From positions 558,001 to 622,000 of the forward strand of contig NC_003279.8 of the NCBI RefSeq assembly GCF_000002985.6: a DNA stretch of 64,000 nt, written 5' to 3'. This document shows, in pieces, positions 49,101 through 58,078 of this stretch. The notes beneath the pieces are model-generated. The model did not search any database and was not told the DNA's origin. It was given only the letters and a program-made list of their open reading frames with translations. The DNA comes from Caenorhabditis elegans. Lineage: Eukaryota; Nematoda; Chromadorea; Rhabditida; Rhabditidae. Each line of letters opens with the position of its first letter. The first letter of the stretch is position 1. The position numbers and the translations under genes were made by a program.

Positions 49101-49571
49101 ATATTTTTGTGCAAAAAATTCCCGCATTTTTTGTAGATCAAACCATGATGGGACAGCCTGGCACCACGTGAGATTGTGTCGACAAATTTTTGTTGAAGAT
49201 GTATGGCCAAAAACGGCACATTTAAGTAATTTATCAGTAGAGCGCGTTTGAAATTTTTTTAAAAATTCTTTTTAAAAAGAGTTCCCACTACCCCAAGTCC
49301 TCCGATTTTTCTAAAAACTAAGAGAAGGGAATCTACGACCCTGAGCCTTTAAAACCTTACCAGCTCTCCCGGCGAGCACTTTTTCGATGAGCTCCTCCGT
49401 CGTGCACCGCTTATGAACCTCCAAGTGTACCGTATCATTTTCACAGTCGGGATTGAAGCTGTGCATATAGACGGCTACCGTATGTGTGTGTGCATCGTCT
49501 GTCGCGTTGATTGTGTGAGCACGTCGGGGAAAACATCCCGTCGCTCCAGCTGATATTGAGTCAAATGACAT
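27860..49571 (-). CDS. hum-7: unconventional myosin IX with RhoGAP domain
   Basis: Predicted 1867 residues from 29 exons (minus strand): 49571-49361, 48852-48569, 47139-46895, 46593-46330, 45586-45524, 45474-45375, 45281-45126, 43771-43604, 43542-43419, 43375-43170, 40659-40561, 39971-39885, 39825-39636, 38695-38334, 37958-37186, 35735-35537, 35493-35229, 34692-34572, 34516-34441, 34122-33937, 33860-33742, 33607-33535, 32346-32158, 31058-30928, 30872-30814, 30757-30629, 29658-29333, 29278-29154, 28133-27860. Order: RA domain (15-110); motor with P-loop GESGSGKTE (about 259), switch [10 protein letters not shown] and DIFGFE; actin-binding [11 protein letters not shown] motifs (955-1045); C1 domains (about 1236-1285, 1460-1510); RhoGAP (about 1520-1735) with arginine finger VYRKSG. 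Myosin IX motors carry a GAP that inactivates Rho at actin; HUM-7 is reported to modulate RHO-1 in embryonic morphogenesis. Intron 13 appears to be GC-AG. Minus-strand AATAAA at 27805. Confidence 0.93.
28180..29130. repeat. tandem repeat in last hum-7 intron
   Basis: Five to six units centred on ccgaggtttcatggaaat then tttccgcggatttcaactac, spaced roughly 150-180 bp. They fill the intron between exons 29 and 28. Confidence 0.8.
29828..30003. repeat. CACGTG-palindrome copy in hum-7 intron 26
   Basis: cacttcggcttgatctacg, atgcgggagaagagactc and cccgca-type arms in inverse order; the ends are diverged. An aggcaggcg foldback (30340-30555) lies in the same intron. Confidence 0.75.
33071..33239. 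repeat. CACGTG-palindrome copy in hum-7 intron 22
   Basis: Begins cacgtggtgtcagggtgtct and ends ctggcgccacgtg, with opposed gatctac/gtagatc arms. Immediately right (33375-33500) is a partial copy of the ggccatatctggggtag-family repeat. Confidence 0.8.
34145..34430. repeat. inverted repeat of gtttgtagtttg and caaactacaaac
   Basis: 34165-34240 is rich in gtttgtag/gtttgtgg and 34330-34425 in actacaaactacaaact, which are reverse complements. The intron between hum-7 exons 20 and 19 could fold into a long hairpin. Confidence 0.8.
35036..35215. repeat. CACGTG-palindrome copy with CA repeat at its right end
   Basis: Both gatctacaaaaatgcgggaa and cccgcattttttgtagatac arms are present. The right terminus has been overwritten by a short CACACA tract that abuts the donor of hum-7 exon 17. 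Confidence 0.75.
35800..37010. repeat. 1.2-kb array of CGGCAATTTGCCG units in hum-7 intron 15
   Basis: About 35 units of roughly 34 bp built as aattccggcaatttgccg plus atttRccggaaatttc. Part of the array (about 36080-36540) has a higher-order period near 104 bp, three units with the middle or last one reading gcgaattttccagaaaa. It produces long meaningless frames, the longest 273 codons at 35995-36816. Confidence 0.92.
38722..38935 (+). mobile_element. tRNA-derived SINE-like element in hum-7 intron 13
   Basis: Begins gggcaggatagctcagtcgg, which contains a pol III A-box-like TAGCTCAGTCGG. About 40 bp on, ggtcacgagttcaagtcc resembles a B box (GGTTCGAANCC type) in correct tRNA spacing. A non-tRNA body of about 140 bp follows, ending near an A-rich tail (caaaataaaaaaa at 38941-38953). 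The head does not fold into a clean cloverleaf by eye, so a functional tRNA is unlikely. It lies antisense to hum-7. Confidence 0.65.
38936..39297. mobile_element. MITE-like inverted repeat, 362 bp
   Basis: Left arm acactcaaaataaaaaaact, then gcgtggcgtgtactgcagaa, pairs with ttctgcagtacacgccacgc, then agttttattattttgagtgt at the right. The central arms gacatctcacgggttccgcg and cgcggaacccgtgagatgtc are also complementary. Almost the whole element is one hairpin around a loop near 39115. Confidence 0.85.
39333..39491. mobile_element. MITE-like inverted repeat, 159 bp
   Basis: tacattgcattttttttcca at the left pairs with tggaaaaaatgcactgta at the right, and ggggcgcatttacgcgcgat pairs with atcgctcgtaaatgcgccc. 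It sits directly beside the 362-bp element in the same intron. Confidence 0.85.
40124..40532. mobile_element. foldback element, about 409 bp, in hum-7 intron 11
   Basis: taaaggtggattagcgccag at the left is inverted at the right as ctccacctttaat with ggcgctac; internal gaatatcataataaaacact pairs loosely with the ttttatcatgagatttggtc arm. Related half-copies are at 240-345 and 24090-24130. Confidence 0.7.
40681..40760. repeat. TA microsatellite, left side of Tc3
   Basis: Dinucleotide TA run with a few G/C interruptions directly against the left Tc3 end. The run continues at the right end (43098-43136), so Tc3 inserted within a pre-existing TA tract. Confidence 0.95.
40761..43097 (-). mobile_element. 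Tc3: complete Tc3 transposon (Tc1/mariner superfamily)
   Basis: The ends are cagtgtgggaaagttctata at the left and its exact reverse complement at the right, each next to TA, the Tc1/mariner target duplication. The body is 2337 bp, in line with the published size of about 2.3 kb. The long inverted terminal repeats extend about 460 bp inward (to about 41220 and from about 42640) and look identical over the stretches I compared. The transposase gene between them is uninterrupted. The element is in hum-7 intron 10 with its transposase on the same strand as the host gene. Confidence 0.95.
41341..42378 (-). CDS. Tc3 transposase (Tc3A), 329 residues
   Basis: Two exons, 42378-41962 and 41913-41341 on the minus strand, with a 48-bp GT-AG intron, give 329 residues, the published Tc3A length. 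The N terminus ([20 protein letters not shown]) starts the bipartite helix-turn-helix DNA-binding region that binds the Tc3 ends. The catalytic domain contains [10 protein letters not shown] (first Asp), [20 protein letters not shown] (second Asp) and [18 protein letters not shown] (Glu), which together form the DDE triad of the Tc1 group. No stop or frameshift is seen, so the protein could be functional. In C. elegans, Tc3 movement is normally silenced in the germ line by small-RNA pathways. Confidence 0.95.
43955..45020. repeat. foldback element interrupted by CACGTG palindromes (hum-7 intron 7)
   Basis: Outer arms match the 10190-10745 family: aaaggtggagcaccgaaatc and cccctgattccgaatatcta at the left, gtattcggagtcaggggaaa and cggatttcggtgctcc at the right. 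Within it are a full CACGTG palindrome (44104-44276) and a half copy (44435-44521), so the element was split by later insertions. Confidence 0.75.
45720..46310. repeat. CGGCAATTTGCCG array in hum-7 intron 4
   Basis: About 17 degenerate units of 33-36 bp (ttccggcaatttgccgattt and gccaggcattccaattccgg variants). Same family as 35800-37010 but with less regular higher-order structure. Confidence 0.9.
46625..46745. repeat. duplicate of the hum-7 start region inside intron 3
   Basis: tgacatttagttaatccagc, then gatgtata-like sequence, a long T run, aaagtgc and gaacacataa match 49566-49700 in the same order, ending in ttggtggccgag in both. The copy includes the potential acceptor and the ATG context of exon 1 but then meets a TAA within four codons. 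Confidence 0.8.
47190..48540. repeat. foldback family interrupted by several other repeats (hum-7 intron 2)
   Basis: Outer arms: aaaggtggagtacaggaaat with tgattccgaatatctaag (left) and atttcccagatttcggtacc (right). Inside, in order: a ggccatatctggggtag-family copy (47400-47650), a gcgcgctccaatgcgaattt piece, an inverted pair of cgggaattcccgttcccg units (47860-48270), and a CACGTG half copy (48278-48400). Confidence 0.7.
49000..49169. repeat. CACGTG-palindrome copy in hum-7 intron 1
   Basis: Ends in cctggcaccacgtg; contains opposed acttgatctacacagatcta and cattttttgtagatcaaacc arms. The left end is diverged. Confidence 0.75.
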
Positions 49572-49603
49572 TTAGTTAATCCAGCATCGGGATGTATACG
49601 TCT
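49572..49603 (-). promoter_or_regulatory. probable trans- or 5' splice acceptor just upstream of hum-7 start
   Basis: On the minus strand a T-rich run ending tttttacag lies at 49602-49610, leaving a 30-base leader before the ATG at 49571. This layout is typical for SL1 trans-splicing in nematodes, or it may be the acceptor of a 5' UTR intron. It supports 49571 as the start of this isoform. Confidence 0.5.
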
Positions 49604-49689
49604 GTAAAAAAAAATTTTTTTTGAAAGTAAAAGTGCCTGGAGGATCATGCAACGAACACAAAAATTTCACAAGACCGCGAAAAAAATTG

Positions 49690-50800
49690 GTGGCCGAGTT
49701 TTCTCTTTCGCGGTCACTTAGGAAATACTAAAATCGCACGGATTTCTGGCTTCTCTCATAAATTGAAATGGAAGAGTTTGCCGAACTAGGCCAGTATAGC
49801 TCGGCCATATCTGGGGTATGTTTACGACTTTCCCACGCGTTGGGCGATTGTCAATGGAGCGCGAAAAACTCAATGAGAAAGGCCTGAACCCCGTGAGATC
49901 GAAATGAAAATTTGCTAAATGGCCGAAAATTGAAAACTCGGCCGCCAATTTTTCCACACGGCCACAGGAAAAATCGTAACAAAAATTGAGAGAAATTTAT
50001 TAGAAAAAATCTGAAAGTAATTTTTATTGCACCGTGGCCGCAAAATGTAAAAACACGGCCACCGATTTTTTTAATGTGGGGAAAAAGTTGGTGGCCGAGT
50101 TTTATATTTTGCGGCCACTTAGAAAATATTTAGATCGAAGGGAAATTTTGTTGAAAATACGTTTAACGAAAACCAGTCAATTTTTGTTACATGACCGAAA
50201 ATTGAAAACTCGACCACGGATTTGTTATGCTTTATAAATTTTTGAAACTATTATTTTTTGATTCAGAAATTTTTGGAATTGAAAAAAACTCGGCCACATT
50301 TTTTTTCTCACGGTCACAATTTTCTTTGTGATCGTAAAAATGGAAGCTCGGCCATGGTGGCCGAGTTTTTTTCGCTGCCACTGGTAACACGTGGTTGGGT
50401 GAAGAGAAAACTCGACCACCGGTTTTTTTTGGCCACTGAAATTTTTAAATTTCAAAATATTTTAAATTTTGCTGCAATCTTTCACCACAACCGCGAAAAA
50501 ATGAAAACTCGGCCACCAATTTATTTATTTTCACTGGGAGAAAAAATATTGTTAGCCAAGTTTTCTTTTAGGCAACAGAAAATCAAAAAATGAGCGATTT
50601 TTGTTACGTGGCCGTGAAAAGAGAAAACTCGGCCACCAATTATTTTTAATTTGAGGCACTGTTGTAAAATCTTATAAAAAAACAGGTTTAGTACATTGAA
50701 CTCAAAAATAAGGAAGATTTTTGGAAAAACAAAAATTGCTGGCCGACAGCTGGAAAAAACTCGGCCACCAACTTTTTCCGGTCACACAGCAAAATCTCTC
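49690..50800. repeat. aaaactcggccacc repeat cluster
   Basis: At least a dozen occurrences of ggtggccgagttttc or its complement gaaaactcggccaccaattt in both orientations, separated by AT-rich DNA; a smaller cluster lies at 46725-46840. A ggccatatctggggtag-family copy (49740-49900) is embedded. Confidence 0.85.
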
Positions 50801-51079
50801 GATTTTCGATGTTTGAATATTGAAATCTGGGTTGGATTTTTTAGTATCATTTCATTTCCGGTGGAGAAACGAGGGAGAGAAAAAGAGAAAAAAGATTTGT
50901 AGTGTCCCGGGAAGCTCTCTTTCTCATGTGGGAAGAAAGTGGAAGAAGCTTCTGCAGCAGCAGCAGCAGTGGTTCACGAAAGAGAGAGAGAGACATGTTG
51001 GACATGAAAATGATGAAAAATAAGAAGATGAAGAAGAGAATTACACACTACCACCACAACACAGATTATTTTTATCACG

Positions 51080-53480
51080 TTTTGAGGGGGCGCTTCACAC
51101 AATTTTCATGGCCTAGAAATTTAAATTTGGTGGCCTAGAAAATACTATATTAATTATATTAATTATTCTACGAAATTTCAATAATTTAAACGGGAAAATT
51201 TATTTTAAAAAAGCCTAGAAGAGGTTTTGAAATTGGTGGACTAGGAAATGAAAAATTGTGTTTTTGGAATTTTCTAGGCCATTTGAACTTCCTGACGTCC
51301 ACAATTTTCATGACTTCGAAATTTGAATTTGGTGGCCTAGAAAATCATAAAAACTAAGAAATCGAGAAAAAAGCATGGATGAAATTTTGAATTTTATAGG
51401 TCATTTGAAATTTGTGGCCTAAAAAATGAAAAATGATTTTTTTTTTTTTGAATTTTCTAGGCCACTTGAATTTCCTGACGTCCACAATTTTCATAGCCTA
51501 GAAATTTAAATGTGGTGGCCTAGAAAATAATTAAAACTAAGAAATCGAGAAGAAAAGCGTGGAAGAAGTTTTGTATTTTCTAGGCCATTTGAATTTGGTG
51601 GCCTAGGAAATGAAAAAAAGATTTTTTAGGAAATTTCTAGGCCACTTGAAGTTGGTGGCCTAGGAAATTAAAATTTGTGTTTTTGGCATTTTCTAGGCCA
51701 TTTGGATTAGGTGGCCTAGGAATTGAAAAGTAGTTGTTTTGGAATTTTCTAGGCCATTTGAATTTGGTGGCCTAGGAAATGAAAAAATATTTTTTAAAGG
51801 AAATTTCTAGGCCATTGAAGTAGATGGCTTAGGAAATAAAAAAAGGTTTTTTAAAGGAAATTTCTAGGCCATTGAATTAGGTGGCCTAGGAAATGAAAAA
51901 TGATTTTCTTAAAATTTTTTAAGCCACTTGAATTTGACGGCCTAGGAAATGAAAAATGGTTTTTTGGTAATTTCTAGGCCACTTGAATTTGGTGACCTGG
52001 GAAATGAAAAATGATTTTCTTGGAATTTTTTAGGCCACTTGAATTTGACGGCCTAGGAAATGAAAAATAGTTTTTTGGTAATTTCTAGGCCACTTGAATT
52101 TGGTGGCCTGGGAAATGAAAAATGATTTTCTTGGAATTTTTTAGGCCACTTGAATTTGACGGCCTAGGAAATGAAAAACAGTTGTTTTGGAATTTTTTAG
52201 GCCACTTGAATTTGACGGCCTAGGAAATGAAAAATAGTTTTTTGGTAATTTCGAGGCCACTTGAATTTGGTGGCCTGGGAAATGAAAAATGATTTTCTTG
52301 GAATTTCTAGGCCATTGAATTAGGTGGCCTAGGAAATGAAAAATGATTTTCTTAAAATTTTTTAAGCCACTTGAATTTGACGGCCTAGGAAATGAAAAAT
52401 GGTTTTTTGGTAATTTCTAGGCCACTTGAATTTGGTGACCTGGGAAATGAAAAATGATTTTCTTGGAATTTTTTAAGCCACTTGAATTTGACGGCCTAGG
52501 AAATGAAAAATAGTTTTTTGGTAATTTCGAGGCCACTTGAATTTGGTGGCCTGGGAAATGAAAAATGATTTTCTTGGAATTTTTTAGGCCACTTGAATTT
52601 GACGGCCTAGGAAATGAAAAACAGTTGTTTTGGAATTTTTTAGGCCACTTGAATTTGACGGCCTAGGAAATGAAAAATAGTTTTTTGGTAATTTCGAGGC
52701 CACTTGAATTTGGTGGCCTGGGAAATGAAAAATGATTTTCTTGGAATTTTTTAGGCCACTTGAATTTGACGGCCTAGGAAATGAAAAATAGTTTTTTGGT
52801 AATTTCGAGGCCACTTGAATTTGGTGGCCTGGGAAATGAAAAATGATTTTCTTGGAATTTTTTAGGCCACTTGAATTTGACGGCCTAGGAAATGAAAAAT
52901 AGTTTTTTGGTAATTTCGAGGCCACTTGAATTTGGTGGCCTGGGAAATGAAAAATGATTTTCTTGGAATTTTTTAGACCACTTGAATTTGACGGCCTAGG
53001 AAATGAAAAATAGTTTTTTGGTAATTTCTAGACCACTTGAATTTGACGGCCTAGGAAATGAAAAATAGTTTTTTGGTAATTTCTAGGCCACTTGAATTTG
53101 ACGGCCTAGGAAATGAAAAATAGTTTTTTGGTAATTTCTAGGCCACTTGAATTTGGTGGCCTGGGAAATGAAAAATGATTTTCTTGGAATTTTTTAGGCC
53201 ACTTGAATTTGACGGCCTAGGAAATGAAAAATAGTTGTTTTGGAATTTTTTAGGCCACTTGAATTTGGTGGCCTAGGAAATGAAAAATGATTTTCTTGGA
53301 ATTTTCTAGGCCACTTCAATTTGGTGGTCTGGGAAATGAAAAATGATTTTCTTGGAATTTTTTAGGCCGCTTGATTTAAGTGGCCTAAGAAGTTAAAAAT
53401 AGTTGTTACGGAATTTTCTAGGACATTTGAACTTGGTGGCCAAGGAAATGAAAAACTTTTTTTTTTGGAATTTTCTAGGT
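51080..53480. repeat. 2.4-kb minisatellite (ggcctaggaaatgaaaaat units)
   Basis: More than 35 units of about 55 bp: ggcctRggaaatgaaaaatR followed by a T-rich spacer, then ggccacttgaatttg. From about 52000 on, two unit types alternate (one with tagttttttggtaatttc, one with gattttcttggaattttt), giving a 111-bp higher-order period that is nearly exact at 52540-52980. The left third is more diverged. Confidence 0.95.
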
Positions 53481-53844
53481 TTCTGTAATATTAATTTATT
53501 CATTTAAAAAATTAAAAAACATTAAATTTTTTTTAAATTTCGTGTTTCAAAAAAAAAATCAAATTTGCCCAAAACTTCAAAAATAAGCTAAAAAATTGTA
53601 AAACGATACAGAACGGCTAATAAAACTTGAAAATAATAAGCGTGATGAGTCGGAAAGAGCCGCCGGCTGGGACCTTCTTTTTCTCTTTTTTTCTCCTCTC
53701 CCATCCCGAGCAGGAGCAACACAACGAGAGAGCACAACAAGAAGAAAAAGCAGATAGATATATAGATATATGTTGTCTTCTCTTCATATTCTTTCTTTTA
53801 TCTTTTCATTCGAAACAACACTTGGTTCATTTCTCCCGTTGGAC

Positions 53845-53860
53845 GGGGGGGGGGGGGGGG
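53845..53860 (+). repeat. G homopolymer, 16 bases
   Basis: Sixteen consecutive G preceded by ggac and followed by tgacgcggga. Confidence 0.95.
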
Positions 53861-54049
53861 TGACGCGGGAGACGAAAAAAAAAAGAAAAATTGGGATGGG
53901 AGTTGGAGAATGTTTGGAAAAAGATTGATTGATCAATCAATTTGCCAGCCGAGTCTCGGCTATTTTCGGAAATCGGGGCTATGCAAATGCGCCCTACTGA
54001 TAAAATGGGACGTGTCATTTAAACTCCTTGGTTTTTTAAAAAGAAACGC

Positions 54050-54740
54050 AAAATCGGCAAATTTCCAGTTTGCCGATTTGCCAGAAATTTTCAGGTACAG
54101 CAATTTTCCGATTTGCCGATTTGGCGGAAATTTCAATTTCGACAAATTGCCGGCTTGCCGAAATGCCAAAAATGTCCAGGTCCGGCAATTTGCCAATGTT
54201 GATTTTTGGCAAGTTGCTGGTTTGCCGGAAGTTTTCATTTTCGGCAAATTACCGATTTGCCAAAACGCCAGAAATGCTCAGGTTCTCTAAACCGCTGGTT
54301 TTCCGGAAATTTTTCATTTTCGGCAAATTGCCGGCTTGCCAAAATGCCGGAATTTTTCAGGTCCGGCAATTTGCTGATTTGCCGGAATTTTTCATTTTCG
54401 ACAAATAGCCGGTTTGCCGAAACGCAAGAAATGCTCAGGACCGGCAATTTGCCGATTTGCCGGATATTTTCATTTTCGGCAAATTGCCGGTTTGCCGATA
54501 TGCCAGAAATGTTCAGGACCGGCAATTTGCCGAATCGCCGGAATTTTTTATTTTTGGCAAATTGCCGATTTGCCGAAAGGCCAGAAATGTTGCGGTCCGG
54601 CAATTTGCCGAAATGCCATAAATGTTCAATTTCGGCAATTTGCTGATATGCCGGAGTTATAAATTTCGGCAAATTGCCGGCTGGTCGATATGCCGGAAAT
54701 TTTCAGGTCCTGCAATTTGATGATTTGCCGAAAAATTTAT
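54050..54740. repeat. CGGCAATTTGCCG array upstream of hum-7
   Basis: About 20 units; here alternating spacers read tttcattttcggcaaattgc and gaaatgctcaggaccggca, so the array has a double-unit period of about 66 bp distinct from the other arrays. Confidence 0.88.
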
Positions 54741-55286
54741 TTAAAAAAAAAATTAATTTTCGCCAGACAGGAAGTCTCTAAAATCTCATTTAATAAGAAG
54801 AAACAAAAGAAACAAATAATGGCCTAACAAGTTTCGAGTTACAGAAACCTAGGCCACTTTGAACACCGGCGTGGCCTAGAAACCCAGTTCCACAAAAATA
54901 AGAAAAAATTAAAACTCGGCCACATAATCTAGGCCAGGAGCATACAAACACTCCACGAATATTAAAGACTCTTTCTAGGTTAGTGGCCGTTAACGATGGA
55001 AAACTCGGCCATCTGCCAATTTTGTTGCTTAAAATTGGAAAAATAAAGTTTTTTTAACTTCAAAAAAAAAAGATCAAAAAGTGAAAAGCGGGGATTTTTC
55101 TCACACAATTTAATAAATCTGTAGCCGAGTAGCGGAGAGCTCTCGGAGCTCAACGTGAATTTCTATTTGGACGGTAAACATACTCAGCCACCCCACCCCA
55201 GCCCACCGTTACTGTCTTTTTTTTTCTTTTTTATTATCAACCAGCACTTATCACCTTTATCTTTGTGTGATCCCGCGCCGCGCAAG

Positions 55287-55290
<4 letters not shown>

Positions 55291-55374
<84 letters not shown>
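55291..55374 (+). repeat. AG microsatellite, 42 repeats
   Basis: A perfect 84-bp AG run, read as TC on the hum-7 strand. Confidence 0.98.
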
Positions 55375-55377
<3 letters not shown>

Positions 55378-55679
55378 TATTGGTGAGACGCAGACAATTA
55401 GAGTCACTCGTGGGCTCTTTCACACATGTGATATTGAACGAGAAATTGCGCACCTAGGCCACAAAAAAAACAGTGTATTCGATTTCATGATAGGGGAGAA
55501 GCTGGCACGGTGCCAAGTTTCAGAAAAAATATGGAATTTTTGCTTGAAGCATGGTGAATCAGACGTGCTTACGTCACAATTTTTCGGGATAAATATTCCC
55601 GCATTTTTTGTAGATCAAACCGCAATGAGACATCCTGATACCACGTGAGGTTAATTAAAAGTATTGATCGGGATTTTGA

Positions 55680-56400
55680 GCGTCAAATATGGTGTATTTA
55701 CCGGCAACCCTGATGCGCCAGATTTGACGCGCAAATCCTTCATTTTAATAAAGTTGGGCGTCAAATGTGATGCCTGAATTTTCAATTTTTTGAAATGTTT
55801 TGATTTCGTGAAAAATAACGGCGAATTTCAGAAAATTTATAGAAAATTTTCATTTGTTGCGACCAAAAAATCTTAAAAACGACCAAAATTCTCAGGAAAT
55901 TCACATTTTTCGCCGAAAAAACCATTTTGCGCGTAAATTCTGATGTATTTTGCCGTAGGCTATGTGTGAAAACACTGCCGGTAATACGTCATATTTGACG
56001 CGCAAACCACAAAAATCCTCGAAATTATTCCGGGTGCACAAAATTCTGAGAATGCGTACAGCGCAACATATCTGACGCGCAAAATATCTCGAAGTGAAAA
56101 ATACAGTAATCCTTTTCAAATGACTACTGTAGCGCTTGTGTCGATTTACGGGATCTCGACTTTCGAAATGGATTAAAATATATTATTTATCAATAGAATA
56201 TTACAAAAAGAAGTTAATTTCGTAAATCGAGCCCGTAAATCGACACAAGTGCTATAGTAGTAATTTTAAGAATTACTGTAGTTTTCGCTACGAGATATTT
56301 TGCGCGTCAAATATGTTGTGCAGTACGCATTCCCAGAATTTTTCGTTCCCTTTCACAAAAATCTTCAAACTTGCGCGTAAAATTTGGTGCATTGGTGCCT
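55680..56400. repeat. gcgcgtcaaatatg inverted repeat
   Basis: Units gcgcgtcaaatRtg and catatttgacgcgcaaa in opposite order flank ctactgtagcgcttgtgtcg and its inverse. The same family is at 57400-57640 and 58360-59670. Confidence 0.85.
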
Positions 56401-56722
56401 GTGAGGGGTTCACCTATACAAGTGGTGCCAGGGGCTGTCCCATTACGGGTTGATCTACAAAAAATGCGGGATTTTTTTGCCCAAACCATGCGAAATCAGT
56501 TGAGAACTCTGCGTCTCTTCTCCCGCATATTTTGTAGATCAACGTAGATCAAACACTCTGACACCACGTGGGCCGATGATGTAAGTGCACCAGATTACAC
56601 GCGCAAAAACTGAAAATCTGAAAAAAAAAAAAGCGAAAACTGTCAAATTTGAGCGAGTTTTTTATTCCACGAATCACAAGAAAAATCAATAAAAAATCGA
56701 TAATTAAAAAGTGAGTATCATA

Positions 56723-58078
56723 TTATTCGACAACAGAATTTCCAGTTTCATCAGTGAGCATTGTAAGTATACGATGAGCCATCGACGGTCCAACACGTCT
56801 CCCGTTCTCTGCCACAAGTTCGCCAATCTCTTGAATAGCGAGCGAGTAGTCCATTTTCGAGTATTTATCGATTGCGGCAATCGGATCAGGGATTAGTTCG
56901 AGAATTGCACGTCGCTGAGCATCCGACAGCCGATCGATTGTTGTGAGCATTTTCGACCACCAATCCGTGACGATTTCCGAGCGACTTCCGATCACAATTC
57001 CCTGGAAAAAAATCATCGGGGTTTCATGCTTTTGATCTATTTGATCTACAAAAAATGCGGGAATTTTTTGCCCAAAAATATGTGACATCGTCAGCACGTT
57101 TTTAACCATGTGAAATCAGTTGAGAACTCTGCGTCTCTTCTCCCGCATTTTTTGTAGATCTACGTAGATCAAGCCGAAATGAGACATTCTGAGTCTTGAC
57201 ACGACAAATTCCCGTTAATTACATACGGATGTGAGCCTTTGTTGGATGTGAGAGAGTTTCCAGGTTTTTCTCGAAAGCTTTTCTTAAAATTTCATTTAAA
57301 AAATAATTTTTTAACGAAAAACTACAAAAAATCATCCGAAAAACCTGGAAAATCGATGAAAAACTCTGTGACAAATACAGTACTGTTTAAAGGCGCACGC
57401 CAGTTTGTGTTCTGAGAATGCGTATTGCACAACATATTTGACGCGCAAAATATCTAAACTACAGTAATTCTTCAAATGACTACTGTAGCGCGCTAGTGTC
57501 GATTTACGGGTTCGGCTTTCGACAAATTTCGAAAATCGAGCTCGTAAATCGACACAACCGCTACAGTAGTAATTTAAAGAATTACTGTAGTTTAGATATT
57601 TTGCGCGTCAAATTTGTTGTGCAGTACGCATTCTCAGAACTTTGCGTTTTCGTGATTTTTTTTTTCAAATTTTAACTGCAGTAAAAAAATAAAACAACAT
57701 AAATTTCATTTAAAAAAAACGATTTTAGCGCTCTTTAAAGGCGCACACCCGTTTGTGTTTTAAAAAAAAAAAATGTCGCGTCGAGACCAGATTTCTGCAG
57801 ATTTCGCGCCAAGACCCAACCTTATCCCCCTGATACTGTAATTTGTGGCCTCCTGCCCCTCCTGCACCACCACCACCGCCCCCATCACTTCCAGCGTCGA
57901 GCTTCTTCTTCTCCTGTCTCGCCAAACTTCTCAAGTACTGAGCAGTGAATAGTGCCAGCTCGGCGATCGTTTCGATTTGCACAATTTGTGCACGATGTTG
58001 CTCGTAGATTTGCAGCGATAAATTGTGCAATTTCTTCTTTTTCGCAATTTCTGCCCTGCCGAATGAGACGATGAGCAT
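56723..58078 (-). CDS. eme-1: EME1-like structure-specific endonuclease subunit (C-terminal half visible)
   Basis: Two exons on the minus strand, 58078-57821 (open upstream to a ttttccag acceptor at 58115) and 57001-56723, give 178 residues from the ATG at 58078. EME1 is the non-catalytic partner of MUS81, cutting branched DNA in recombination and replication repair. The first exon resembles the end of the ERCC4-like domain (MLIVSFGRAEIAKKKKLHNL, then ETIAELALFTAQYLRSLAR) plus a Gly-rich linker. The second resembles the helix-hairpin-helix region and C terminus (DRLSDAQRRAILELIPDP, GRRVGPSMAHRILTML). Metazoan EME1 proteins are over 400 residues, so the N-terminal half is missing or in exons I cannot find; upstream DNA is repetitive. 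The acceptor at 58115 would allow trans-splicing to a short mRNA. Minus-strand AATAAA at 56661. The symbol rests on similarity and location. Confidence 0.6.
57045..57640. repeat. CACGTG-family palindrome and gcgcgtcaaatatg repeat in EME1-like intron
   Basis: 57045-57195 is a truncated CACGTG-family palindrome. 57400-57640 is a symmetrical repeat with atttgacgcgcaaaatatct and agatattttgcgcgtcaaat around a core that includes tgtcgatttacgg. Both lie in the single intron between the two coding exons. Confidence 0.8.

Larger units (their letters stand above)
49572..56722. other. repeat-rich 5' flank of hum-7 and 3' flank of EME1-like gene
   Basis: Nearly every part belongs to a repeat: ggccgag units, a 2.4-kb minisatellite, a CGGCAATTTGCCG array, an AG microsatellite, CACGTG palindromes and gcgcgtcaaatatg repeats. 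Two islands look different: 50830-51060 (ggaagctctctttctcatgt, CAG and GA runs) and 53630-53830 (gagccgccggctgggacctt, CTTTTTCTC runs). These could hold hum-7 promoter or 5' UTR sequence, but no specific site is recognisable. Confidence 0.6.

Noticed and set aside
52584..52925. Minus-strand frame with regular 37-residue repeats
   Set aside because: It is the 111-bp minisatellite period read in frame; there is no start, and no sign of coding use in the left part of the array.
55155..55457. Arg-Glu and Ser-Leu repeat frames
   Set aside because: They are produced by the AG microsatellite.
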